Assembly (NCBI GenBank): GCA_035048495.1
Contig: CM068549.1
Location: 14,665,103 to 14,729,102 of the forward strand
Origin: Euptelea pleiosperma
Taxonomy: Eukaryota; Streptophyta; Magnoliopsida; Ranunculales; Eupteleaceae
Reading direction: 5' to 3'
DNA length: 64,000 nucleotides
Both the position numbers and the translations under genes were made by a program. A model generated the notes under the pieces. That model saw nothing but the letters and a program-made list of their open reading frames with translations, had not been told where the DNA came from and did not search any database. Below, piece by piece: positions 1-8,826 of the stretch (position 1 is its first letter; every line of letters starts with the position of its first letter).

Positions 1-54
1 CGCCGGAAATTCAAGGAGTCTGAGAAGAGGAGCTGTCGAGTGTGATTGCCAGAA

Positions 55-112
55 GGTAAACTAGCAATTGATTTTGAGATGGGCTCAAGCTTTCATCGAT
101 TGCTAGTTTGCC
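55..112. repeat. Short imperfect inverted repeat (hairpin)
   Basis: Bases 55-72 and 95-112 are reverse complements at 16 of 18 positions, around a 22-base spacer. This could be a tiny foldback relic. No target duplication was recognised. The rest of bases 1-179 shows nothing identifiable. Confidence 0.45.
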
Positions 113-179
113 AAAAGCTTTCATTTCTCTGATGCAAGGCCGCATAGATACAGAGAAAGCTGCATAGACGTAGAGACCA

Positions 180-583
180 CAGAGTCAAAATTCTGTCAAA
201 ACAAGTTGTGACCAAAGCTAGTCACAACCTTCGATACAAGCCACCTGGCACACTATTAGAGGACGCTGACCGTATGGATGTTTGGCCAATCCCTCAGTCG
301 ACCTGCAAACCAAAAATCAGACTAATAAGTGATTTACAACCTTTAGATCTTTGTACTCAAACAACGCTCAATAATGCTCAAATTCCTACAGTTAAAATCA
401 ACTCATGAAAATAACTTCAATCCAACGCTTGGAAATCCTTATAAGGCTGATTTTTGGTTTGCAGGTCCACCAAGGAAGTGGCCAAACATCCATATGGTCA
501 GCTCCCTCTACCAATATGCCACGTGGCTCGTATTGTGGGTTGTGACCGGCTTTGGTCGCAACCTGTTGTGAGAAGTTTTACTC
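180..583. mobile_element. Foldback (MITE-like) element 1
   Basis: The two halves are imperfect reverse complements. The left arm reads toward 'gaccgtatggatgtttggcc' and the right arm carries 'ggccaaacatccatatggtc' in the opposite sense. The direct repeat GAGACCA lies immediately outside both ends (173-179 and 584-590), as expected of a target-site duplication. The right end, ...GTTTTACTC, matches the ends of the related copies at 965-1336 and 2264-2485. There is no coding capacity. The internal phrase 'aaaaatcagcctgatt' recurs in several elements upstream of 5300, so this is a local repeat family. The superfamily is not certain; the 7-bp duplication leaves hAT-like or Mutator-like origins open. 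Confidence 0.7.
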
Positions 584-639
584 GAGACCAAAAGAGACAA
601 GGTTTGGTTGGATGACAAAAAATTTGTAATTCAAGGTAT

Positions 640-779
640 TTTGGTCATTTTAGGAGATTTCTTAGGTATTTTGACGAAGCTGTTGGAGACACCACATTTT
701 TGACAACGTTCCCATCGGTAAAAGGGGCTGATTGTTAGCCAAATGGGAAAATAGCTATGGATAGCTGTTGGACATGCTC
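640..779. mobile_element. Terminal fragment of a Harbinger-like element
   Basis: This stretch is the reverse complement of the left end of the element at 794-2069. It contains the 'cccatcggtaaaaggggct' block and ends in 'ggatagctgttgga' followed by CATGCTC, close to the GGAGATGCTC terminus of the neighbours. Together with 794-945 it forms a large imperfect palindrome centred near 786. Only one terminus is recognisable, so it is called a fragment. Confidence 0.55.
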
Positions 780-964
780 ACAGGAATCTCTAAGGGCATC
801 TCCAACAGCTATCCATCGCTTTTGCCATATTTGACTAACAATAGCCCCTTTTACCGATGGGGAGCTTTAACAAAAAGGTTTTACCTCCATTTGCTTCTTT
901 AAAATAGCCAAGAAATTTAATAAAATGACCAAAAAATCCCAAAATTTTTAGTAAAATGTAAGAG

Positions 965-1336
965 GCATATTCTTCACAAGATGTTACCAAGCCGGTCACG
1001 AGCCACGTGGCACATTATTAAAGGGCGCCGACCGTATGGATGTTTGGCCAGTCCCTCGGTGGACCTGCAAACCAAAAAATCAGCCTGATTATTGATTTTT
1101 AAGCGTTGGATTGAAGTTATTTTCATGGGTTGATTTTAACCATAGGAATTTGAGTGTTATTTGGATGCAAAGATCCAAAGGTTATAAATCACTAATCAGG
1201 CTGATTTTTGGTTTGCAGGTCCACCAAGGGGCTGGCCAAACATCCATATGGTCATCACCCTCTAAAAATGTGCCACGTGGCTCATACTGTGGCTTGTAAT
1301 TGGCTTCGGTCACAACATCGTGACAGAAGTTTTACT
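965..1336. mobile_element. Foldback element 2, nested in element A
   Basis: The arms are imperfect reverse complements with the same internal words as element 1 ('gaccgtatggatgtttggcc', 'aaaaatcagcctgatt', 'ggtttgcaggtccaccaa'). The right end, GTGACAGAAGTTTTACT, is identical to the terminus of the copy at 2264-2485. The left end is decayed, so the left coordinate is approximate. It has no coding capacity. Confidence 0.6.
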
Positions 1337-1579
1337 CTTCTCAAAACAACTGCATCGTCCTTTTTGTTTCTTCTTCACACCAAAAACAAAACAAGATTCA
1401 TTACAAACCCTACATAGCACTCTCTGCTCTATCTTTCCACCACTCTCTCCTCCCTCCTTGGTCACACACCCGGAGATTAATTACGCTTTTTCCGTCTCTT
1501 CCCTTGACATCCCATTCATAACCCTAACAACCAAACAATTATCAAACCCTATCTATCTCTTTCTCTGGGTGTATATCTC

Positions 1580-1837
1580 ATGGAGAAATCGGTTGAGGAA
1601 GATAAGAAGGTGGTCATGGATGCCAATCTCCCGCATTCTGAAAGGAGAACTCCTCGTTGGAGACTTATTAAGTCAACACTTTTCCCACACAAATCTCAAG
1701 ACAAAGAAGACAACGGCAAAGATGAAGACGAAGATGAGTATTGTGGAAGTCAAAGTTGGAGTAAGAACATGAATAGGAAGAGGGTTTTGGGGTTTTGGGG
1801 TTTTGTTTTAGATTCGATCGTAGCTCATCGTAAGTAG
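1580..1837 (+). other. Possible captured gene fragment, 85-codon ORF
   Basis: An ATG-initiated ORF follows about 200 bases of CT-rich sequence resembling a plant 5' leader. The product is charged, with basic segments and an acidic run (KDEDEDE), and ends in a low-complexity stretch encoded by repeated GGGGTTTT. I do not recognise the protein. Its place inside a non-autonomous TIR element with no transposase suggests a transduplicated (Pack-TIR type) host exon, but a chance ORF is also possible. There is no visible splice partner. Confidence 0.3.
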
Positions 1838-2072
1838 GTTTTGTTTTAGATTTGGCCTTGCTTTTGCAAAAGGATAAAATGGTAAAGTTTTAAATGGCGG
1901 GGTGGTATGTCGTGGGAGGAATTTCGCCAATATTGGCGAGGTGGACTGTTCTTTTGGCTAATCCCTCAAAATAGAGATGAAGTTAGCTAAGCTAATGGAG
2001 GACTAATTTGGGGGTTTCTCTCCAAACTTTGGCTTGGAGAATGAAGATGGCGACCTATTGGAGATGCTCTAA

Positions 2073-3201
2073 GGGCATCTCCAACAGCTATCCATAGCCA
2101 TTTCCCTATTTGGCTAACAATCATGCCCTTTTGCCGATGAATAGCTTTATCAAAAGGTAATGTCTCCATTAGCTTGTCTAAGATAGCCAAGAGATTTACT
2201 AAACTGACCAAAATACCCTAGGTCATTTTGTAAAATTCAAAAGAGATGTACTAGAAGATAAGCAGTAAAACTTCTGTCACATTGCACAATATGAGCCCCG
2301 TGGCACACTCTTAGTGGACGATGACCGAATGTAAATCACCAATCAGGCTGATTTTTGGTTTGCAGGTCCACCGAGGGACTGGCCAAACATCTATACGGTT
2401 AGCGTCCACTAAGAGTGTGTTACGTGGATCGTATTGTGCGATGTGACCTACTTCGGTCACATCACGTTGTGACAGAAGTTTTACTCGATAAGAAGCATCG
2501 TTTTCTTTATGAAACTTACCCTTTTTTCATTGTTACTACGTGAGAGGGAAAAAAGATGATAGAAAGACTGTTGTGGTTTTGAAGGTGGTGTGCATTTCAA
2601 CGGTGTGCGGTATGCGAAGAAAGTTTTGGATCTTTGTTTCTCTTGCAATTCTCACTGATCTCTCAACTATTTTCGGTGATTTTTTTTTCTTTTTATTGAA
2701 TTACTGAACATAAAATGAGGTGGAAATTAGTGGAGCACGAGATTGGATTCTATGGTGCATGTTAACCTCCTGCAATTTTTGAGTTGTACGTTTTGTAATT
2801 GGTGAAGGTGTGGAAGAAGTGAAGGGAGACATCATTGCGATGGTGGCTATTCCAGTGGATTCGACATTGAAATCATGAACGGGAGGGTTTAGAGGAGCCT
2901 TTGGTTGCATCTGAAGATTTTGGGAGATTTGATTTCAAGCTTCCATGCCCCATCTCTCTTTCTCTCAATTCCAACTGTCGAAGCAAATGGGCAAGTTTTG
3001 TGTGAGGGGCAAATGGTCATGTTCAGACAACGCGAAGATATGGCGAAGGAAGATGTCTCGCCAACATTGGTGGGGTAGAGAGGTTTTTTAGCTAACCCCT
3101 CAAAATAGCGATGGGTTAGCAACCTGTTGGAGGACGGATTTCGGAGGTTCTCGCCAAATTTTGGCTTGACGACGAAGGATGGATAGCTGTTGGAGATGCT
3201 C
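2073..3201. mobile_element. Non-autonomous PIF/Harbinger-like element B
   Basis: It starts GGGCATCTCCAACAGCTATCC and ends with the near-complement GGATAGCTGTTGGAGATGCTC. TAA lies on both sides (2070-2072 and 3202-3204), and the left TAA is shared with element A. Both ends and the right-hand 170 bases resemble element A. No ORF looks like a transposase. A foldback element is nested at 2264-2485. The interior from 2490 to 3000 shows no recognisable gene. Confidence 0.75.
2264..2485. mobile_element. Foldback element 3, perfect 17-bp terminal inverted repeats
   Basis: The left end 2264-2280 (AGTAAAACTTCTGTCAC) is the exact reverse complement of the right end 2469-2485. GATAAG occurs just outside both ends, one base removed on each side, consistent with a short target duplication. 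This is the best-preserved and shortest member of the local foldback family (222 bp), and it defines the family termini. Confidence 0.75.
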
Positions 3202-3351
3202 TAAAAGACAATTTATTAGAGTCGTGCTATCCTACGGATAACACCGATCTTTTTTTGTCCGGTTATCCATGGGATAACATTTTCCAATTAAGTATACTAG
3301 GGGAACGCCACGTGTGATGCACATGCACCTTACATATGGAAGCACCTTACA

Positions 3352-3627
3352 AGTGGCACACTCGTAAACATCACTGACCGTATTGATGTTTGGCCCATGT
3401 CTAGGTGGGCCTATAGGCAAAAAATCAGCCTGATTAGTGGTTTTTAAGGATTTGATTGGAGTCGTTGTCAAGGGTTGATTTTTAACCATGGATTTCAAGC
3501 ATTATTTGGGGTACTCATATCCAAAGGTTTTAAATCACTAATCAGATTGATATTTGGTATATAGGTCCACCTAGGAATGTGACAAGCATCCATAAGGCCA
3601 GTGGTCTCGAAGAGTGTGCCACATGGC
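3352..3627. mobile_element. Foldback element 4 (degraded)
   Basis: The left arm (about 3352-3440) and right arm (about 3539-3627) are imperfect reverse complements with the family words 'gaccgtattgatgtttggcc' and 'aaaaatcagcctgattag'. The termini are too decayed to place exactly. Bases 3205-3351 hold nothing else I can identify. Confidence 0.5.
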
Positions 3628-3799
3628 TTATACTATTGCCCCTGAGGGCATGCCAGACAACCTGAACTGTGAAGGGACATTTAACGAGGGAAGGTTTTAC
3701 CCTTAAAGTAGAGAGGCTTCTAATTGTGTCACATGTGTGGCAACCCAGGTTGTTGCTTTATAATAGTATAGATAGATAGATTGAACAACCCTGATTGTT

Positions 3800-3985
3800 A
3801 ATATCTAGCCATTAGATTTGAGTACTTTTGAGGCGCAATTCTAGCCGTTGGTTTCAACCATTATTTTTTTAGTACTAAAACCAATGGTTAAAAATCATCA
3901 AACAAGCTGATTTTTGTATGAATGTCTACCAAGAGGTGGGCCGTGGCCTAAACAATAAACATCCATGCTGTCAGTGGACCCCAGA
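3800..3985. mobile_element. Partial foldback-family copy
   Basis: It contains the family's internal block (an 'aagctgatttttgta' variant, then 'gtgggccgtggcctaaac' and 'aaacatccatgctgtcagtgg'). Only one arm plus the centre is recognisable. Bases 3628-3799 show no identifiable feature. Confidence 0.4.
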
Positions 3986-4046
3986 TGGCAGCGGTGAGGT
4001 GTTAAAATATGCTCGGCACTCGTAAAAACATGCTTGGCATCCAAAG

Positions 4047-5560
4047 ATGGATACTTTCTATCCCCGATTTGAGGAAATGACTATCACAATCGATGATGTC
4101 AAGCAGATTGTAGACATCCCAGTCGAGAGTAAAGCGTTGGGGGCGACATAGTATATTGATTCAATTGATGGGGCTATTACTTTGGTTGTGAACGCATTGG
4201 GACTCGAGAGAGATGATGTCGTTGAAGAATTAGAATGTACCAAAGGAATAGCCGTTAGAATAGAATTAATGGTTGAGGGAACAATTGAGTGAATTACCCA
4301 GTGATGCCTTTGATAAAGATCAAGACTATGTTGCAAGGAGTACTTGTATCTTTTAGGGTGTACTTTACTTGCAGATAAGACTAGGACGGAGGTACATATA
4401 AAGTATCTTCAATTATTGATGGACCTTGTTGATAATACACATGCCTAGGAGTAGGTGTACTTGCATTTTTGTACAGCCAGTTGGGACATACATGCCTCGA
4501 GACATGGAGTGAGGCGAATTGCAGGGCATTTAACCCTCTTAGAGGTATACCTCCCAAAAATTATGTTACTTTGATTTCCTTAAATATTGTACTTATTTCT
4601 CTATGAATATCTCCTTGTGCATGCATGGGTATATGAGCACTTCATAGTGGGGAAACCCACTCTAGACTTTGACTACAATGAAAATCTTCTATGTGTCAAG
4701 TGCTGGAACCCAATGCCACAACTTGGATCGGAGTAGCACAATCCAATCTATTGATGTTACGGGAGGTACTAGACTTGTTGGAGGCAAAAATATATGAGTT
4801 ACGACCCTAGAATTTATTATTTACCTCATTTATGAGTTCATGGAATTGATAGTGTGGATTTATAGTAATTGCGGATTGTGTGGGATCCCTATCGAGGCAA
4901 TAGAATTAAGCATTATCCCTTTGCTAAAGTTGCCTTCTACTATGGTTGTCTGCAGGGCCATCTCAATGCAAGTTGAGACCTGGGGCGAAAATTCTTTACG
5001 ACTCCTGTTTTATATTTAATATAACACTAAAAATCAGCTTGATTGATGAGCCATCGGATTTAGTACTCAAAAACCATGCTTGAATCCAATGGCTAGAATC
5101 AATCCTAAAAAGTACTAAACTCTATGGCTAAAGATAACCAATCAACTAATTTTTGGTTTGTATATCCAGTAAGGGGTGGGCTAAACATCCATGTGTTTAG
5201 TGGTCTGGGACCTTCACTCAACTGGGTTGGGGGCTTTCTCTCACCTGGGGCCTAAGGCGACCACCTTATTGGCCTTATGGTAGAGCCGGCCCTAGTTGTC
5301 TGGGATGCTTTGAGGTTGTTGAATGCTACCGTCTCGACCAGGTTCTTCAATAGTTTGGACTAATTCAAACCAAACCTCATGCACCATTCACTCATGTCCG
5401 AGCAAATAGAAGATCCACAAAGCAATGGTCATAAGATACTTTTCAAACTCTTGGACCATTGCTAGGATAAATGGTACAACCATGTGTTAGCCGCTCGTGA
5501 ATGTAAGTCCCCAATTGTGATGCCTTGGGATTGTGTCAGTTGATACCTCGCATGGTTCCA
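4047..5560 (+). pseudogene. Decayed plant-mobile-domain (PMD / MAIN-like) gene
   Basis: Broken + strand frames read like a PMD protein (the aminotransferase-like plant mobile domain found in host MAIN-like proteins and in some transposons). In order they show FEEMTITIDDVKQIVDIPV near 4070-4125, CTLLADKTRTEVHIKYLQLL near 4350-4410, and RRIAGHLTLLE near 4510-4545. WVYEHFIVGKP near 4627-4660, WDPYRGN and FYYGCLQG near 4885-4957, and FGLIQTKPHAPFTHVRANR near 5350-5415 follow. Several in-frame stops, frameshifts and a 342-bp hAT-like insertion (4953-5294) interrupt it. Family assignment rests on remembered PMD motifs. Whether it was a host gene or the passenger of a MULE-type transposon cannot be told; I see no MULE transposase or long TIRs. 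Confidence 0.65.
4953..5294. mobile_element. hAT-like non-autonomous element in the PMD relic
   Basis: The 8-bp direct repeat GTTGTCTG flanks it exactly (4945-4952 and 5295-5302). The element begins CAGGGCC and ends GGCCCTA, short inverted termini typical of hAT elements, which make 8-bp duplications. It has no ORF. The middle (about 5035-5210) carries the foldback-family words, so either a foldback unit is nested here or the foldbacks are internal derivatives of this family. Removing element and duplication rejoins recognisable PMD sequence. Confidence 0.8.
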
Positions 5561-5918
5561 CAATAGAACACACAAATGGGTCTAAAACTCGAGCCATAGA
5601 TCTGGGTATGATCTACCAGTCTTTAAACTGGGAACTTCAAATGCATCTTTCGTCAGTGGAGATGACGAATCGGTACGTAATCACCTATCATTTATGTTTT
5701 CAATGTATATGAATTTAATCTAAGAGTCAAGGTTGGTTGCTAATGTTTACTGTATGCAGCCATGATACATAGATATGACATTGAAGCTTCTAGAAGAATC
5801 AATTCAATTAGGCAGATCAAGATGTCGATGCATGGTTGATTAGAGACAAGTATACAACATCTTGTACTTTGACCATATAGCACCAACATATATCAAAACT
5901 GAAATAGGCACTGGTAGT
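5561..5918. other. Gene-free flank adjoining the retrotransposon array
   Basis: I see no gene or repeat I can name here; some of it may be the eroded 3' part of the PMD relic. The five bases before the first LTR are GTAGT (5914-5918), the expected left half of a 5-bp target duplication. The right half would lie beyond the window. Confidence 0.4.
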
Positions 5919-6257
5919 TGAAAATAGGGTTTTTTCGCGTCGTTGGTTACGGAAACCCTAGAATCAACAATTTTTGTAATTATCCGAATCTTGTTCACTC
6001 AAATCCTGCAAAAATCACAGGGTTTTACAGTGGCTCGTGTCGGGTATCGTCCGCACTCGGGGTTAGTGTGCTTAATTCAAAGACATGAAATGACGGATTT
6101 TTATCAAGAAATTGCTCTGAAACTCATGGATGGAAGGATGAGAATGGTGAGGTGGATTTTTAAAATATCATTCTTGACTTTTAGAGAGAGAAACTATTAA
6201 ACTAATGTGAACAACAGAAAATGAGAAATTGCCAACTTAATAATGGAAAATTGAAGA

Positions 6258-6267
6258 TTTATTTATT
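6258..6267 (-). promoter_or_regulatory. Candidate LTR poly(A) signal
   Basis: The minus strand reads AATAAATAAA here, two overlapping AATAAA hexamers about 340 nt before the LTR end. It could define the end of R. No other evidence locates the polyadenylation site. Confidence 0.35.
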
Positions 6268-6868
6268 GAACGAAATTCAAATTACATTGCATAAACTAAG
6301 GGTAAAACAAAAATTTTAAATTAAGAAAAAGAGAAGAGAGAGAAAGGATGAAAGGTGAAACCTAGTAAGCATGTAAAGTAGAGAGAGAAAAGACACTTAA
6401 GAGAGAGAAGAGATGGTAAGAGAGAGAAAATGAAAAGACAATGGGATCACCTTTGCAAACTCACCCGAATTGGATCGGTCAATGAAGAAGAGTGATTGGC
6501 TGATGATTGGCCATTTGATTGACCATGATGTGCATCAAGTCATGGTTGAAGATGAGGATAGGGTTGTGCAAACTGTGAAGGAGAAGAACCCGATGGTTTG
6601 CAAGAATGCTACGGCCTGCTACCTTGCAGGTTGTGGCTTGTGGTGGCTGTGGGCTGGCCGATGAAGATCCACATGGTGAGAGGAAGTAGCAAGGAAGGGC
6701 TCACGGTGATGGTGCAGTGGCAACACCAGCAATGGCGGAAAGTGATGGAGGCGATAGCAGAGGTGTGTAGCGACCACACAGGATCCAAGGAGGGAAGCTC
6801 ACGGCTTCCTCCTTCTCTCTTCTCCTTCTCTTTTCTGGATTCTTTTCTCTTTTTTTTTTTGTTTTGTT

Positions 6869-6889
6869 GTTGCTGCGATGTGCAGCAAC
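6869..6889. repeat. LTR hairpin 1
   Basis: GTTGCTGC and GCAGCAAC (8-bp perfect arms) flank a 5-base loop. It is present in LTR2, LTR3 and LTR5 and altered by an indel in LTR4. Confidence 0.6.
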
Positions 6890-6914
6890 GATGATAGGAG
6901 CGGTGGTTGTGGCA

Positions 6915-6940
6915 GATCTGCAACTTAAGAGTTGCAGATC
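6915..6940. repeat. LTR hairpin 2
   Basis: GATCTGCAACT and AGTTGCAGATC (11-bp perfect arms) flank TAAG. It is retained in LTR2-LTR4, and LTR5 has one extra T in the right arm. Confidence 0.6.
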
Positions 6941-7179
6941 GTATGGAGAAGGTTGGGGCGGAGGCTATGCAGCGTGGAGATGAGGGTGAAGGGGGCGGTG
7001 AAGTGAAGGCGGTGCTGCTAGTGCAGTGGCAGCAACAATGATGAAGGGGGGGGCGAGCTGGGCTTGCACTCCAGTAGGTAGGAGTCCTCTCCTCCTCTCT
7101 TCTCTTCTCTTCTCTCTTTCCTTTCTTTTTCTCTTTCTCTTTTTTTTTTTTTTTTTTTTGTTTTTTTGAGCAAAACGGA

Positions 7180-7204
7180 CTGGAGTTGCAGGTTGCAACT
7201 CCAG
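7180..7204. repeat. LTR hairpin 3
   Basis: CTGGAGTTGCA and TGCAACTCCAG (11-bp perfect arms) flank GGT. It is intact in LTR1-LTR3; LTR4 and LTR5 have one-base indels in the left arm. It shares the TTGCA core with hairpin 2. Confidence 0.6.
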
Positions 7205-7437
7205 CACGTTAGAGAGTGTGGGGGCGGTGGCTAGTGCACACCAGTCCAATGGAGGTAAGTCTAACGGCTTCCTCTCCTTCTTTTCTCCCTCTCTCCCTTT
7301 TTTTCTGGTTTTTTTTTTTTTGCTTTGGGGAGAAGAGGAAGGAACGACTGAGGGTTCTTGAGAGGAGAACGTGGAAGAGAGGAGAGGTCTTGAGGGCAGT
7401 AGCCTTCTTGAGATCCTTGGACGTGTGGAGAGGAGAT

Positions 7438-7465
7438 AGCAGGTTGCAGGTTGCAGGTTGCAGGC
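7438..7465. repeat. GCAGGTT microsatellite
   Basis: About three and a half tandem copies of the 7-mer GCAGGTT. The same tract occurs in every LTR copy. Confidence 0.6.
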
Positions 7466-7563
7466 CAAAAATGGAGGACGGTTTCGAGGCAAGGGAGAGT
7501 GACGGCTTGGGATAAAAAATTAGAAAGTGAGTTGAGGGCCAGTGAGAACGGCTTGGGTTTTAG

Positions 7564-7571
7564 TTTTTATA
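7564..7571 (-). promoter_or_regulatory. Candidate LTR TATA box (distal)
   Basis: The minus strand reads TATAAAAA, about 1.25 kb downstream of the inferred LTR start. A second candidate, TATAAAG, lies at 8627-8633, about 185 nt from the LTR start. Which one is used, if either, cannot be told from sequence. Confidence 0.3.
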
Positions 7572-8320
7572 CATCTCCCCATCTTTCCCAAGCCATTCTC
7601 TCTAATATGATCAAATCTAATGGCCCAAAACACTCTTCTCTCCCCTCTTCTAGGACATGTCCAGCCACAATAAAATAAAGAATCTTTTTCTCAAATGCTT
7701 TCCAATCCCTCCAACCCTATTGGCATTCCAAAAAGATTTTCCTTCTATATTGAAAACAACACATGCCCTTTCTAGTTTAAAACCTATGTTCGTATTAGTT
7801 ATGCTTTCTAAAAAATCAAGGTTTTCTAAAAGGCATTCATAATCTTTTCTTTCCAATTTTCTCTTACCATAAAAGAACAATTTAACCAAAAGATATTTTC
7901 CATTTTCAAAAGAAGATGTTTGAGAAATCATTTTCCCTATTGCCATCTATAGAGCCGCAATCTTGTTGGCCATTGGATGAGAAGGAGATCATGTGGCAAT
8001 TGTCGAATGATGAGGAATGGATGGTGATGATTGGCTGAGGTAAGTCATGGGATGGGGTGACGGTGAGGGAGGAGAAGATCGGATGGTTAGGAGAATCTAA
8101 TGGATATGAATGGAGATGATGGAGATCTAGTGGCGATCGGATGGTGAGCGGATGATTGGGCAGATAATCTGAATTATCCGACGGTCGGACAGATGATCGT
8201 ATGGCTCAGATGATGATGATGAGGGCACGTGGTGAGCGAAGGATGACCATAAGATGTGGAACTCAGGGTTTTAGAGAGAGGAGAGAGAAAATATTACAAA
8301 ATAAAGGAGAAATGCTAATA

Positions 8321-8384
8321 GAGGGTCTTGAACCCTGGTCTTTGACTTGGTCTTCTGCATGCTTTACCAACTGAGTGAGTCCTC
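8321..8384 (-). other. tRNA-derived segment with Pol III A and B boxes
   Basis: On the minus strand CTCAGTTGGTAAAGC (8361-8375) resembles a tRNA A box. GGGTTCAAGACCC (8323-8335) resembles a B box inside a T-arm with a 7-base loop. The roughly 25-base gap between the two motifs is in the tRNA range. The D and anticodon stems do not pair properly, so this is a tRNA relic or SINE-type head, not a working tRNA gene. The same segment lies at about 20608-20671, 32894-32957, 45196-45259 and 57488-57551. Confidence 0.5.
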
Positions 8385-8816
8385 ATCTTATGTTAGTTGA
8401 TAAGCTTTAATGTCCTTAGTCTCTTCTTTTCTCTTGATTTTCTCTCAGGCTTTTTCGATTCTCTGGCTCTTCCTGTCTTCAGCCTACTTCTTCTTGTCTA
8501 AGTCCATTGGCTCTTTATGCTTTGATCAAAGGCTCTGGCAGTCAGTTGTGGGCCCACAATCCTTAAAATTCTCCAATCGGGTTTCCTGCGATAAAAGAAG
8601 CGAGTAATGAGACTTAATCAGAACGGCTTTATATCTAGACTTCCGAAAATGTGTTTAATGCATGCAAATATACCATTTCGTCCAGAAAAGTGTGTTCTAC
8701 GCAACAGAAGATACTCTTACGTAGAAAAGTAGGTAAATAGAGTATTTTACGTAGGAGAATGCAATAACGCTAAAAGGATAATTGCTTAAAATAAGCACTT
8801 TTGAGCGAATATCACA

Positions 8817-8826
8817 ACCCCCAACC
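8817..8826 (-). other. Candidate polypurine tract at the 3' LTR border
   Basis: The minus strand reads GGTTGGGGGT immediately before TGTGATATTCG, the inferred LTR start. It is preceded by a perfect hairpin (8832-8850, arms ATTGCCAA/TTGGCAAT). A hairpin followed by a G-run next to the 3' LTR is a pattern I recall from related plant elements. Confidence 0.55.

Larger units (their letters stand above)
794..2069. mobile_element. Non-autonomous PIF/Harbinger-like element A
   Basis: The element starts GGGCATCTCC and ends GGAGATGCTC, imperfect terminal inverted repeats. TAA flanks both sides (791-793 and 2070-2072). A 3-bp TWA target duplication is characteristic of the PIF/Harbinger superfamily (established knowledge). 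There is no transposase ORF. A foldback unit is nested at about 965-1336, and a CT-rich stretch followed by an 85-codon ORF at 1580-1837 may be captured gene sequence. Its ends and right-hand portion resemble element B at 2073-3201. At about 1.3 kb it is long for a MITE. Confidence 0.7.
5919..8816 (-). repeat. LTR1 (3' LTR, outer left end of the array)
   Basis: The left boundary is firm: homology to the other LTRs starts at TGAAAATAGGG, and unrelated flank lies before it. In element orientation the LTR would start TGTGATATTCG at 8816, just after a GGTTGGGGGT polypurine-like motif, and end ...CCCTATTTTCA. The length is about 2.9 kb. The 8816 boundary is inferred; an alternative at 10347 after an A/G-rich tract would give 4.43 kb. 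LTR1 differs from LTR2 at a dozen or so positions, all between 5919 and 7340. It contains poly-T runs (purine-rich in the RNA), three short hairpins, a tRNA-like segment and candidate TATA and poly(A) signals. Confidence 0.75.

Noticed and set aside
1783..1815. GGGGTTTT repeats resembling a telomere
   Set aside because: Only a few units, and not the usual plant TTTAGGG; simple low-complexity sequence.
6965..7492. Long minus-strand ORF in LTR1 rich in Lys/Arg/Glu runs
   Set aside because: Produced by poly-T and CT-rich low-complexity DNA; the frame changes with homopolymer length between LTR copies.
8321..8384. Functional tRNA gene
   Set aside because: A and B box-like motifs exist but the D and anticodon stems do not pair and the acceptor stem is absent.
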